This document shows positions 8,232 to 14,581 of a stretch of DNA of 41,554 bases, one piece after another; the first letter of the stretch is position 1; the number at the start of each line of letters is the position of its first letter. Where the stretch lies: contig NZ_PEOG01000052.1 in assembly GCF_002761755.1 (NCBI RefSeq), forward strand, positions 1 through 41,554. The letters are read 5' to 3'. The notes below the pieces were generated by a model that was not told the origin of the DNA, did not search any database, and was given only the letters and a program-made list of their open reading frames with translations. Source of the DNA: Roseateles chitinivorans (GTDB taxonomy: Bacteria > Pseudomonadota > Gammaproteobacteria > Burkholderiales > Burkholderiaceae_C). Both the position numbers and the translations under genes were made by a program.

Positions 8232-8410
8232 GCGTCGGCCTTCTTCTTGGTGGAAACCCTTGGTTCCCGGTGGCGCTCATCGCACAATGCCGGCCGCCTC
8301 GCTCCAATGGTCGTCTCTCCTTGATGTCGATCATGGACAGCGCAGCGGAACCTCGATTGCCCTTTCCCACCGTGGAGGGGCCCCTTCTCCCCCAGGACAC
8401 CCTCGCCGTG

Positions 8411-10231
8411 ATGAAGACCATCAAGTCGCGCCTGATCGCGATCACCATCCTGATCGTCGTCGCCGCTGTCGCGCTCGCCACCTTCGCCAGCTACTGGGCC
8501 GTGCGCGATCACGCCCGCCGCCAGGTGCAGGCCCAGTTGACCGATCTCGCCACCGCCAACGCCAATGGCGTCGCCGCCTGGGTGAAGACGCAAAAGGACG
8601 TGGTCGCCGCGATGGCGCCGGCCGCGCAGCTCGAGGATCCGCGCCCGGTGCTCACGCAGGCGCTGCAGTCCGGGCGGCTGGACCTGGCCTACGTCGGCGG
8701 TGCCGACAAGCGGATGATCTCGATCCCCGACCGCCAGCGTCCGGCGGACTACGACCCCACCGGCCGCGGCTGGTACAAGCAGGCCTCCGCGACCGACCAG
8801 CCGGTGATCACCGCGCCCTACGTGGCGGCGTCCAGCAAGAAGCTGGTCGTGACCTTCGCCAGCGCGGTGCGCGCGGGCGGCGAGCTCAAGGCGGTGACCG
8901 GCACGGACGTGGCGCTGGATGACATCGTGGCGACGATGAAGTCGATCAAGCCGACCGCCAGCGGCTTCGCGATGCTGCTGGACAAGCAGGGCACCGTGAT
9001 CGCCCACCCGGACCCGGCCCTGACGCTCAAGCCGGTGAAGGACCTGTCGACGGCGATCGACGGCGCGCTGCTGACGACCGCGCATGGCGACGAGCCGACG
9101 CTGGCCGAGGTCGGCGAGCATCGCTTCTTCCTGAAGGCGGTGGACGTGCCCGGCACCGACTGGGTGCTGGTCGCCGCCGCCGAGCGCAACGAGGCGCTGG
9201 CCGCGCTGTCGGACGTGCTGCGCAATGCCGGCCTGACGATGCTGGTGGTGACGGTGGTGGCGGCGCTGGTGGCGGCCGCGGCCGTTGGCGCGCTGCTGCG
9301 TGGCCTGGCCGGCATCAAGCGCGCGATGAACGACATCGGCGCCGGCGAGGGCGACCTCAGCCAGCGCCTGCAGGTGCGCGGCGAGGACGAGATCGCCGAC
9401 ATCTCGCGCGGCTTCAACCAGTTCGTCCACAAGATCGAGCAGGTGATGCTGCAGGTGCGCGAGACCAGCCAGTCGATCGCGGTCGCCTCGCGCCAGATCG
9501 CCGCCGGCAATCACGACCTGAGCCAGCGCACCGAGGAGACGGCCAGCAACCTGCAGGAGACGGCGAGTTCGATGGAGGAGCTCAACAGCACCGTCGCCAA
9601 CAGCGCCGCCAATGCCGACCAGGCGCGGCAACTGGCCGACACCGCCAGCCGCGTCGCGCGCCAGGGCGGCGAGGCGATGGGGCAGGTAGTCTCGACGATG
9701 CAGGAGATCAGCACGAGCTCGCGCCAGATCGGCGACATCATCGGCGTCATCGACGGCATCGCCTTCCAGACCAACATCCTGGCGCTGAACGCGGCGGTGG
9801 AGGCGGCGCGCGCCGGCGAGCAGGGCCGCGGCTTTGCCGTCGTGGCCGGCGAGGTGCGCGCGCTGGCGCAGCGCTCGGCGGGCGCCGCCAAGGAAATCAA
9901 GTCGCTGATCACCGCCAGCGTCGAGCGCGTCGAGACCGGCACCCGCCAGGTGTCGACGGCCGGCGAGACGATGAACGAAGTGGTGGGCAGCGTGCAGCGC
10001 GTGGCGCAGATGATCGGCGAGATCAGCCACACCGCGCAGGAGCAGAGCCACGGGATCGGGCAGGTGAACGTCGCCGTCGCGCAGCTCGACCAGGTCACGC
10101 AGCAGAACGCTTCACTGGTGGAGGAATCGGCCGCTGCCGCCGAGAGTCTCAAGGACCAGGCGCAGAAGCTGGCCGAGGTGGTCGGCACCTTCCGACTGAG
10201 CGGCGGTCAGTCCGGATCCTCGGACTTCTGA
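8411..10231 (+). CDS. Methyl-accepting chemotaxis protein with periplasmic Cache domain
   Basis: 606 residues from ATG 8411 (MKTIKSRL), with a GTG directly before it and AGGA upstream; earlier ATGs at 8324 and 8333 are in frame but give an unlikely N-terminus. Order: membrane helix (about 7-29); periplasmic dCache-type sensor with YDPTGRGWYKQA, the usual ligand-pocket motif; second helix (about 273-297); HAMP; long coiled-coil signalling domain with the hairpin tip IDGIAFQTNILALNAAVEAA near residues 448-467. No C-terminal NWETF-type pentapeptide is present, so adaptation probably relies on other receptors' tethers. It should signal to CheA/CheW. The ligand, often an amino or organic acid in this family, cannot be read. 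Confidence 0.93.
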   Translation: MKTIKSRLIAITILIVVAAVALATFASYWAVRDHARRQVQAQLTDLATANANGVAAWVKTQKDVVAAMAPAAQLEDPRPVLTQALQSGRLDLAYVGGADKRMISIPDRQRPADYDPTGRGWYKQASATDQPVITAPYVAASSKKLVVTFASAVRAGGELKAVTGTDVALDDIVATMKSIKPTASGFAMLLDKQGTVIAHPDPALTLKPVKDLSTAIDGALLTTAHGDEPTLAEVGEHRFFLKAVDVPGTDWVLVAAAERNEALAALSDVLRNAGLTMLVVTVVAALVAAAAVGALLRGLAGIKRAMNDIGAGEGDLSQRLQVRGEDEIADISRGFNQFVHKIEQVMLQVRETSQSIAVASRQIAAGNHDLSQRTEETASNLQETASSMEELNSTVANSAANADQARQLADTASRVARQGGEAMGQVVSTMQEISTSSRQIGDIIGVIDGIAFQTNILALNAAVEAARAGEQGRGFAVVAGEVRALAQRSAGAAKEIKSLITASVERVETGTRQVSTAGETMNEVVGSVQRVAQMIGEISHTAQEQSHGIGQVNVAVAQLDQVTQQNASLVEESAAAAESLKDQAQKLAEVVGTFRLSGGQSGSSDF

Positions 10232-10240
10232 CCTGCTTGG

Positions 10241-10259
10241 CGGCGTCCCGCGGACGCCG
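10241..10259 (+). terminator. GC hairpin after chemoreceptor gene
   Basis: CGGCGTCC pairs perfectly with GGACGCCG across a 3-nt loop, 9 nt after the stop codon. There is no U-tract, so it may be a weak or Rho-assisted terminator or an mRNA-stabilising stem. Confidence 0.35.
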
Positions 10260-10347
10260 GCCGACGCGTCGTCCCGCCGCGTCGCCCTAGACCCCAGGCT
10301 CCACGCCAACAGGCCAACAGGGCACAGGGCGCAGCCTCCCCCCATCA

Positions 10348-10390
10348 ACTCCCTCTGCCCGCTGCGTGGGGCGAGGGCGGGGGTGAGGGG
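10348..10390. repeat. REP-like intergenic element
   Basis: ACTCCCTCTGCCCGC followed by GTGGGGCGAGGGCGGGGG and TGAGGGG forms an imperfect hairpin. It resembles the widespread proteobacterial extragenic repeat made of CTCCCTCTCCCGC plus its complement and GGGGTGAGGG. It lies in the convergent spacer between the chemoreceptor and TetR genes. The family assignment is from memory of the motif, not from a search. Confidence 0.45.
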
Positions 10391-10422
10391 TCTCCCCGGC
10401 GAACGCCCAAGAAGTGGGTGGT

Positions 10423-11112
10423 TCAGCCCGCTGCTTCCACCGCGTGGAAGCAGAGAAACATGTCGGCCGCCGAATCCGCGACCTGACGCCGCTGCGCGGC
10501 ATCCAGCGGCGGCTGCCCCATCGTGATCTGGGGCCAGAACGCGAAGCCCTTGACCAGCGCCTGCAGCTGCGCCGCCGCGAAGGCCGCGTCGCCGGCCTTC
10601 AGGCGTCCGTCGGCCATCGCCGCGCGGATCCAGACCGTCAGGCCCTCCTCGCGGCCTCCGAGCCGGCACAACATGTCCCGCGCCCGCTGCGGCGCGTGGA
10701 TCGCCTCGGCGATCAACACCCGCGCCAGATCGAGGAACTGCGGGTCGTCGCTCATCGCGAGCTTCTGATCGATCAGCGCCAGCAGCTGCTCCCGCAGCGG
10801 GCGGTCGGCGCGATAGGCCAGCTTCACCTGCGCCTCGGTCGCGGCCCAGAGGCGCTCCAGGATCGCGTCGAACAGCGCGTCCTTGCCGCTGAAGTGGTTG
10901 TAGACGGTGCGCTTGGACACCTGCGCCCGCGCGGCGATGCGGTCCATGTTCGCGACCTCGAAACCGTGCTCGCGGAACTCGGCGATCGCCGCGTCGACGA
11001 TCGACTGGCGCTTGCGGTCGGTCAGGCGCATCCGCTCGCTGTCGCCGCCCGCCTCATCGGCAAGCGGCTCCTCGGCAGGACCGGGGGCAGGGCGGGGCGC
11101 GTCGGAAGTCAT
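10423..11112 (-). CDS. TetR-family transcriptional regulator
   Basis: 229 residues from ATG 11112. After an acidic Pro/Ala-rich N-terminal tail of about 27 residues (a start at Met28, MRLTDRKR, is also possible) comes a TetR DNA-binding domain: RQSIVDAAIAEFREHGFEV, then the helix-turn-helix IAARAQVSKRTVYNHFSGKDALF. The C-terminal half resembles the AefR-like ligand domain. It is divergent from the metallo-beta-lactamase-fold gene, and the 86-nt spacer holds a promoter and a dyad operator, so the simplest model is ligand-relieved repression of that hydrolase and possibly of itself. The ligand is unknown. Confidence 0.9.
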   Translation of the reverse strand: MTSDAPRPAPGPAEEPLADEAGGDSERMRLTDRKRQSIVDAAIAEFREHGFEVANMDRIAARAQVSKRTVYNHFSGKDALFDAILERLWAATEAQVKLAYRADRPLREQLLALIDQKLAMSDDPQFLDLARVLIAEAIHAPQRARDMLCRLGGREEGLTVWIRAAMADGRLKAGDAAFAAAQLQALVKGFAFWPQITMGQPPLDAAQRRQVADSAADMFLCFHAVEAAG

Positions 11113-11136
11113 GGGCTGCGATCTTACACCGGGGAG

Positions 11137-11165
11137 TTTACTTTTCTGGCGCCACTGCCTACACT
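11137..11165 (+). promoter_or_regulatory. Sigma-70 promoter for the metallo-beta-lactamase-fold gene
   Basis: TTTACT (11137-11142) and TACACT (11160-11165) are separated by exactly 17 nt, each matching the consensus at four of six positions. The predicted start near 11172 lies at the edge of the dyad operator, so a bound repressor would block transcription. Confidence 0.55.
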
Positions 11166-11169
11166 CGCC

Positions 11170-11196
11170 GAAACTACACTGTGTAGTGCAAGTTTC
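11170..11196. promoter_or_regulatory. Probable TetR operator
   Basis: ACTACACTGTGTAGT (11173-11187) is a perfect 7+7 dyad around a single central base, nested within an outer pair GAAACT/AGTTTC (11170-11175 and 11191-11196). It lies between the divergent TetR and hydrolase genes, just downstream of the candidate -10 box and only 11 nt before the hydrolase ATG. Position and symmetry fit TetR-family operators; binding is inferred. Confidence 0.65.
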
Positions 11197-11198
11197 AG

Positions 11199-12437
11199 AT
11201 GAACCTCACCACCGCCCTCCGTTCGCTGCTGCCGCTGTCGCTGACCGCGCTGGGTGGTATCGCCGCCGTCCTGATTGTTGGAGCCCTTGCCATGACCGCT
11301 TCCCGCGTGATGTCCACCCCCACCCAGGGATCCTCCAATGGGTCGCCCACCCCCACCTCGGAAGGTGTCCAACCCTCCATCGAGCAGTCGCCCCAATGGG
11401 CGGAGGGTAAGTTCCGCAATCCGGCCGTCGAGCCCGAGCAGGGCTTCTGGAAGACCGTCGGGATCTTCTGGGACTTCATGTTCCACAAGCCCGCCGGCAC
11501 CGCGCCGGACCGGCCGATCGAGGTGCAGGCGCTGACCCGGGACCAGTTGCTCGCCGCGCCGGACCGGACGCTGTTCCGGCTGGGCCATTCGACGGTGCTG
11601 CTGAAACTGCGCGGCCGCTTCTGGCTGACCGACCCGGTGTTCTCGGAGCGCGCGTCCCCCTTCTCGTGGATGGGCCCCAAGCGCTTCCACGCGCCGCCCA
11701 TCGCCCTCGATGAGCTGCCCGAGATCGAAGCGGTGATCCTGTCCCACGATCACTACGACCACCTCGACCACGACACGGTGCTGGCGCTGGCGCCCAAGGT
11801 CCGCCGCTTCCTGACGCCGCTGGGCGTGGGACAGCGCCTGATCGACTGGGGCGTGCCGGCGGCCAAGGTGCAGCAGTTCGATTGGTGGCAGGGGACGTCG
11901 ATCGCCGGCGTGCAGTTGACGGCCACCCCGGCGCAGCACTTCTCCGGGCGCGGGCTGAGCGACCGCAACTCGACGCTGTGGGCGTCGTGGGTGTTGATCG
12001 ACGGCGACCTGCGCGTGTTCTTCAGCGGCGACACCGGCTACTTCGATGGTTTCAAGACGATCGGCGAGCGCTTCGGCCCGTTCGACCTCACCTTGATGGA
12101 GACCGGCGCCTATGACCCCCGCTGGCCCTATGTGCACATGCAGCCGGAGCAGACGATGCAGGCGCACGTGGACCTGCGCGGCCGGCGCCTGCTGCCGATC
12201 CACAACGGCACCTTCGACCTGGCGATGCACCGCTGGCAGGACCCGTTCGAGCGCATCAGCGCGTTGGCCCGGCTGCGCAAGGTCGAGCTGGTGACGCCGG
12301 TGATCGGCGCGCCGCTTGCGATCGAGGAGCCGGGGCCGACACCGGCGTGGTGGCAGGGCGGTACGGCCGATGCAGTGGCTGCGGCCCCGGTCGAAAACCA
12401 GGCCCCGCCCCCCGCTGCGTCATCGGCAATGCCGTGA
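11199..12437 (+). CDS. Metallo-beta-lactamase-fold hydrolase (UlaG/RomA/NAPE-PLD-like)
   Basis: 412 residues from ATG 11199, giving a hydrophobic N-terminal helix (about 7-37) that should anchor or export the protein; an ATG at 11292 would remove it. The domain begins with GHSTVLLKLRGRFWLTDPVF, and the zinc-binding HxHxDH is SHDHYDHLD (His183, His185, Asp187, His188). FFSGDTGYFDGF supplies the bridging Asp, and PIHNGTFDLAMH a later His. This pattern matches the group that includes RomA and N-acyl-phosphatidylethanolamine phospholipase D. A phosphodiester or lactone substrate is possible but unproven. No Shine-Dalgarno is visible because the operator abuts the start. The Ala/Pro-rich tail is probably disordered. 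Confidence 0.85.
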   Translation: MNLTTALRSLLPLSLTALGGIAAVLIVGALAMTASRVMSTPTQGSSNGSPTPTSEGVQPSIEQSPQWAEGKFRNPAVEPEQGFWKTVGIFWDFMFHKPAGTAPDRPIEVQALTRDQLLAAPDRTLFRLGHSTVLLKLRGRFWLTDPVFSERASPFSWMGPKRFHAPPIALDELPEIEAVILSHDHYDHLDHDTVLALAPKVRRFLTPLGVGQRLIDWGVPAAKVQQFDWWQGTSIAGVQLTATPAQHFSGRGLSDRNSTLWASWVLIDGDLRVFFSGDTGYFDGFKTIGERFGPFDLTLMETGAYDPRWPYVHMQPEQTMQAHVDLRGRRLLPIHNGTFDLAMHRWQDPFERISALARLRKVELVTPVIGAPLAIEEPGPTPAWWQGGTADAVAAAPVENQAPPPAASSAMP

Positions 12438-12471
12438 TCACCGGCGCCACGTCGCCTTCCAATCGAACGCA

Positions 12472-12495
12472 AGCCCGGCGACGCCGGGCTTTTTC
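12472..12495 (+). terminator. Rho-independent terminator of the hydrolase gene
   Basis: AGCCCGGC pairs with GCCGGGCT across a GAC loop and is followed directly by TTTTT. It lies 35 nt after the hydrolase stop codon and separates it from the dcw cluster. Confidence 0.9.
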
Positions 12496-12661
12496 GTTTC
12501 CCCCACTTTGTCCCCCTTCGGACGGCCGCCAAGCCCCTTGAAAGAAGCCGTCACCCACCGGTTGGGGGCGCCTGGAGCTGTTCCGACCCAGGTCGAAGCT
12601 GCGGTTTCAAGCGGGTACGAATCGCGATTTCAGTTGATCCATCACTTCCACACCGTTTGTT

Positions 12662-12691
12662 AAGTCCTTCATTTAGAAGGACTTTTATTTT
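12662..12691 (+). terminator. Second intrinsic terminator upstream of the dcw promoter
   Basis: AAGTCCTTC pairs perfectly with GAAGGACTT (9 bp, loop ATTTA), followed by TTATTTT. It sits in an AT-rich pocket 170 nt beyond the previous terminator. Its parent transcript is not obvious: it may catch read-through before the mraZ promoter, or end a small RNA from 12497-12661, where no coding region or clear promoter is seen. Confidence 0.7.
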
Positions 12692-12753
12692 GCGCAATCG
12701 CGTGAGAATGCGGCCTAAGTAATTGATTTGATTGGGAAAAACGCCAAATTTCC

Positions 12754-12782
12754 TTGACCGGGACCGGTCTCGCCATTAAAGT
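12754..12782 (+). promoter_or_regulatory. Sigma-70 promoter of the dcw cluster
   Basis: TTGACC (12754-12759, five of six to consensus) and TAAAGT (12777-12782, four of six) are spaced by 17 nt. The predicted start near 12789 lies inside the phased MraZ boxes, which suits autorepression. Confidence 0.65.
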
Positions 12783-12816
12783 GGGAGAAAGTGCAATTCG
12801 GTGGGGCAAAGTGGCG
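12781..12816 (+). promoter_or_regulatory. MraZ operator: 10-bp phased GTG boxes
   Basis: GTGGGA at 12781, GTGCAA at 12791, GTGGGG at 12801 and GTGGCG at 12811 recur every 10 bases exactly. E. coli MraZ is known to bind TGGGN direct repeats with 5-nt spacers, the same period. Two boxes match fully, one nearly, and the 12791 box is degenerate. They overlap the -10 box and the transcription start and end just before the mraZ start codon. Confidence 0.75.
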
Positions 12817-12822
12817 AATGTC

Positions 12823-13251
12823 GTGTTTCAGGGGGCGAGTGCCTTGGCGTTGGACGCCAAGGGGCGCTTGACCGTCCCTGCGCGGCACCGCGAGGTCCTG
12901 CAGGCGCTGTGCGGCGGCCAGCTGACGCTGACCAAGCACCCGGAAGGCTGCCTCATGGTCTTCCCCCGCCCGGCCTGGGAGCAGTTCCGCGACAAGGTCG
13001 CCGCGCTGCCGATGTCCGCCGCCGGCTGGAAGCGCGTCTTCCTCGGCAACGCGCAGGACGTCGAGATCGATGCCGCCGCCCGCGTGCTGATCGCGCCGGA
13101 ACTGCGCGCCTCGGCCGGCCTGCAGAAGGACACGATGCTGCTGGGCATGGGCAGCCACTTCGAGCTCTGGGACGCCCAGGCCTATGCCGCGCACGAGGCC
13201 GCCATCATGCAGTCCGAGATGCCGGCCGTGCTCCAGGACTTCAGCTTCTGA
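12823..13251 (+). CDS. mraZ: Transcriptional regulator MraZ
   Basis: 142 residues from GTG 12823, giving VFQGASALALDAKGRLTVP, the expected N-terminus; an upstream start would add 23 residues overlapping the promoter boxes. Two SpoVT/AbrB-like modules are visible, each with a DAKGR or DAAAR core: residues 11-15 (LDAKGRLTVPARHR) and about 84-90 (IDAAARVLIAPELR). The length matches the family (about 140-152). MraZ forms rings that bind the promoter of its own operon and tunes expression of division and cell wall genes. It heads the cluster, and rsmH starts 5 nt after its stop. Use of GTG and an operator within the leader suggest low, controlled expression. Confidence 0.95.
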   Translation: MFQGASALALDAKGRLTVPARHREVLQALCGGQLTLTKHPEGCLMVFPRPAWEQFRDKVAALPMSAAGWKRVFLGNAQDVEIDAAARVLIAPELRASAGLQKDTMLLGMGSHFELWDAQAYAAHEAAIMQSEMPAVLQDFSF

Positions 13252-13256
13252 GCCTC

Positions 13257-14264
13257 ATGAGCGAGCAGTCCATCCCCGCCGCCTTCACCCACACGACCGT
13301 GCTGCTGCACGAGACGGTCGATGGTGCGTTCACGACGCCCGACGGCATCTATGTCGACGGCACCTTCGGACGCGGCGGCCATTCGCGGCTGCTGCTGTCG
13401 CGGCTCGGGGAGAAGGGACGGTTGATCGCGATCGACCGCGACCCCGAGGCGGTCGCGGCCGCGACGTCCGGACAGACGCGGGTCGACGACCCGCGTTTCC
13501 ACATTTGCCACAGCGCGTTCGCCGACATGGCCGCGCAACTCGACGCGCTGGGCGTCGGCCTGGTCGACGGCATCCTGCTCGACCTGGGCGTCTCCAGCCC
13601 GCAGATCGACAACCCGGAGCGCGGCTTCAGCTTCCGCTTCGACGGCCCCCTCGACATGCGCATGGACACGACGCGGGGCGAAAGCGCCGCGGACTTCATC
13701 GCGCGGGCGGAGGTGTCCCAACTCGCACAGGTGATCCGCGACTATGGCGAAGAACGGTTTGCTCTCCCGATTGCAAAGGCGCTTGTGGCTCGCCGGGAAG
13801 GTGGGCGTCCTGTCCGGACAACCGCCGAGCTTTCCCAAGTCGTGGCTGGTGCGGTCAAAACCCGCGAGCCGGGCAAGGACCCTTCAACGCGCACATTTCA
13901 GGCTCTACGGATATTCGTCAACGCCGAGCTTGAGGAGCTGCAGCAGGGATTGAACGCGGCACTCGCGCGGCTCAAGCCGGGCGGCCGGCTGGCGGTGATC
14001 AGCTTCCATTCGCTGGAAGACCGCATCGTCAAGAACTTCATCGCCTCGCACAGCAAGGAGGAGTTCGACCGCCGCGCCCCGTTCGCCGCGCCCAGGCCGC
14101 AACCGCTGCGCGCCGTCGCCCGCGTCATGCCCAGCGAGGCCGAGGTGCAGGGCAACCCGCGCGCGCGCTCCGCGATCCTGCGCGTGGCCGAGCGCACCGA
14201 GGCGCCGATCCCCGCGCCGGTGCCCGAGTCGACCGGCAAGCAGAAGAAGGGAGGCCGTCGATGA
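13257..14264 (+). CDS. rsmH: 16S rRNA (cytosine(1402)-N(4))-methyltransferase RsmH
   Basis: 335 residues from ATG 13257. It methylates N4 of C1402 in the ribosomal P site using S-adenosylmethionine. Visible motifs: YVDGTFGRGGHSRLLL (residues 32-47, SAM motif I), LIAIDRDPEA (motif II), DGILLDLGVSSPQID (catalytic loop region), RTFQALRIFVNAEL and GGRLAVISFHSLEDRIVK near the C-terminus; the family domain order is complete. The last four bases overlap the ftsL start. Oddity: codons in about 13740-13925 are much poorer in G/C at third positions (26 of 61 end in A/T) than on either side, although the protein sequence there is the conserved family sequence. Confidence 0.97.
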   Translation: MSEQSIPAAFTHTTVLLHETVDGAFTTPDGIYVDGTFGRGGHSRLLLSRLGEKGRLIAIDRDPEAVAAATSGQTRVDDPRFHICHSAFADMAAQLDALGVGLVDGILLDLGVSSPQIDNPERGFSFRFDGPLDMRMDTTRGESAADFIARAEVSQLAQVIRDYGEERFALPIAKALVARREGGRPVRTTAELSQVVAGAVKTREPGKDPSTRTFQALRIFVNAELEELQQGLNAALARLKPGGRLAVISFHSLEDRIVKNFIASHSKEEFDRRAPFAAPRPQPLRAVARVMPSEAEVQGNPRARSAILRVAERTEAPIPAPVPESTGKQKKGGRR

Positions 14265-14581
14265 TCGGCCGCCTGAACCTGCTGCTGCTCGTCGCGGTGA
14301 TGGTCTCCGGCATCTACATGGTGCGCAGCGCCTACGAGTCGCGCCGTCTGTTCACCGAGCTGGACCGCGCGCAGACCGAGGGTCGCCGGCTGGAGGCCGA
14401 CTATCAGAAGCTGATGGCCGATCGCCAGGCGCAAGCGACCAACCTGCGCGTGGAGCAGGTCGCGCGGGAGCGACTGAAGATGCGGCCGATCTCGCCCGCG
14501 ATCACTTTCAATCCGGACGCCCCGGCGATCGAGGCCAGTGGTGTGCGCGGCGTGCGCGCCCCGCAAGGAGCGGCGCGGTGA
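14261..14581 (+). CDS. ftsL: Cell division protein FtsL
   Basis: 106 residues, start ATG in the ATGA shared with the rsmH stop. One N-terminal membrane helix (LNLLLLVAVMVSGIYMV, about residues 5-21) is followed by a periplasmic coiled-coil segment (SRRLFTELDRAQTEGRRLEADYQKLMADR) and a conserved VEQVARERLKM block. This is the bitopic layout of FtsL, which forms a complex with FtsB and FtsQ and activates FtsW and FtsI at the septum. Sequence conservation is poor in this family, so identification rests on topology, size and location between rsmH and ftsI. The stop overlaps the ftsI GTG by 4 nt. Confidence 0.92.
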   Translation: MIGRLNLLLLVAVMVSGIYMVRSAYESRRLFTELDRAQTEGRRLEADYQKLMADRQAQATNLRVEQVARERLKMRPISPAITFNPDAPAIEASGVRGVRAPQGAAR

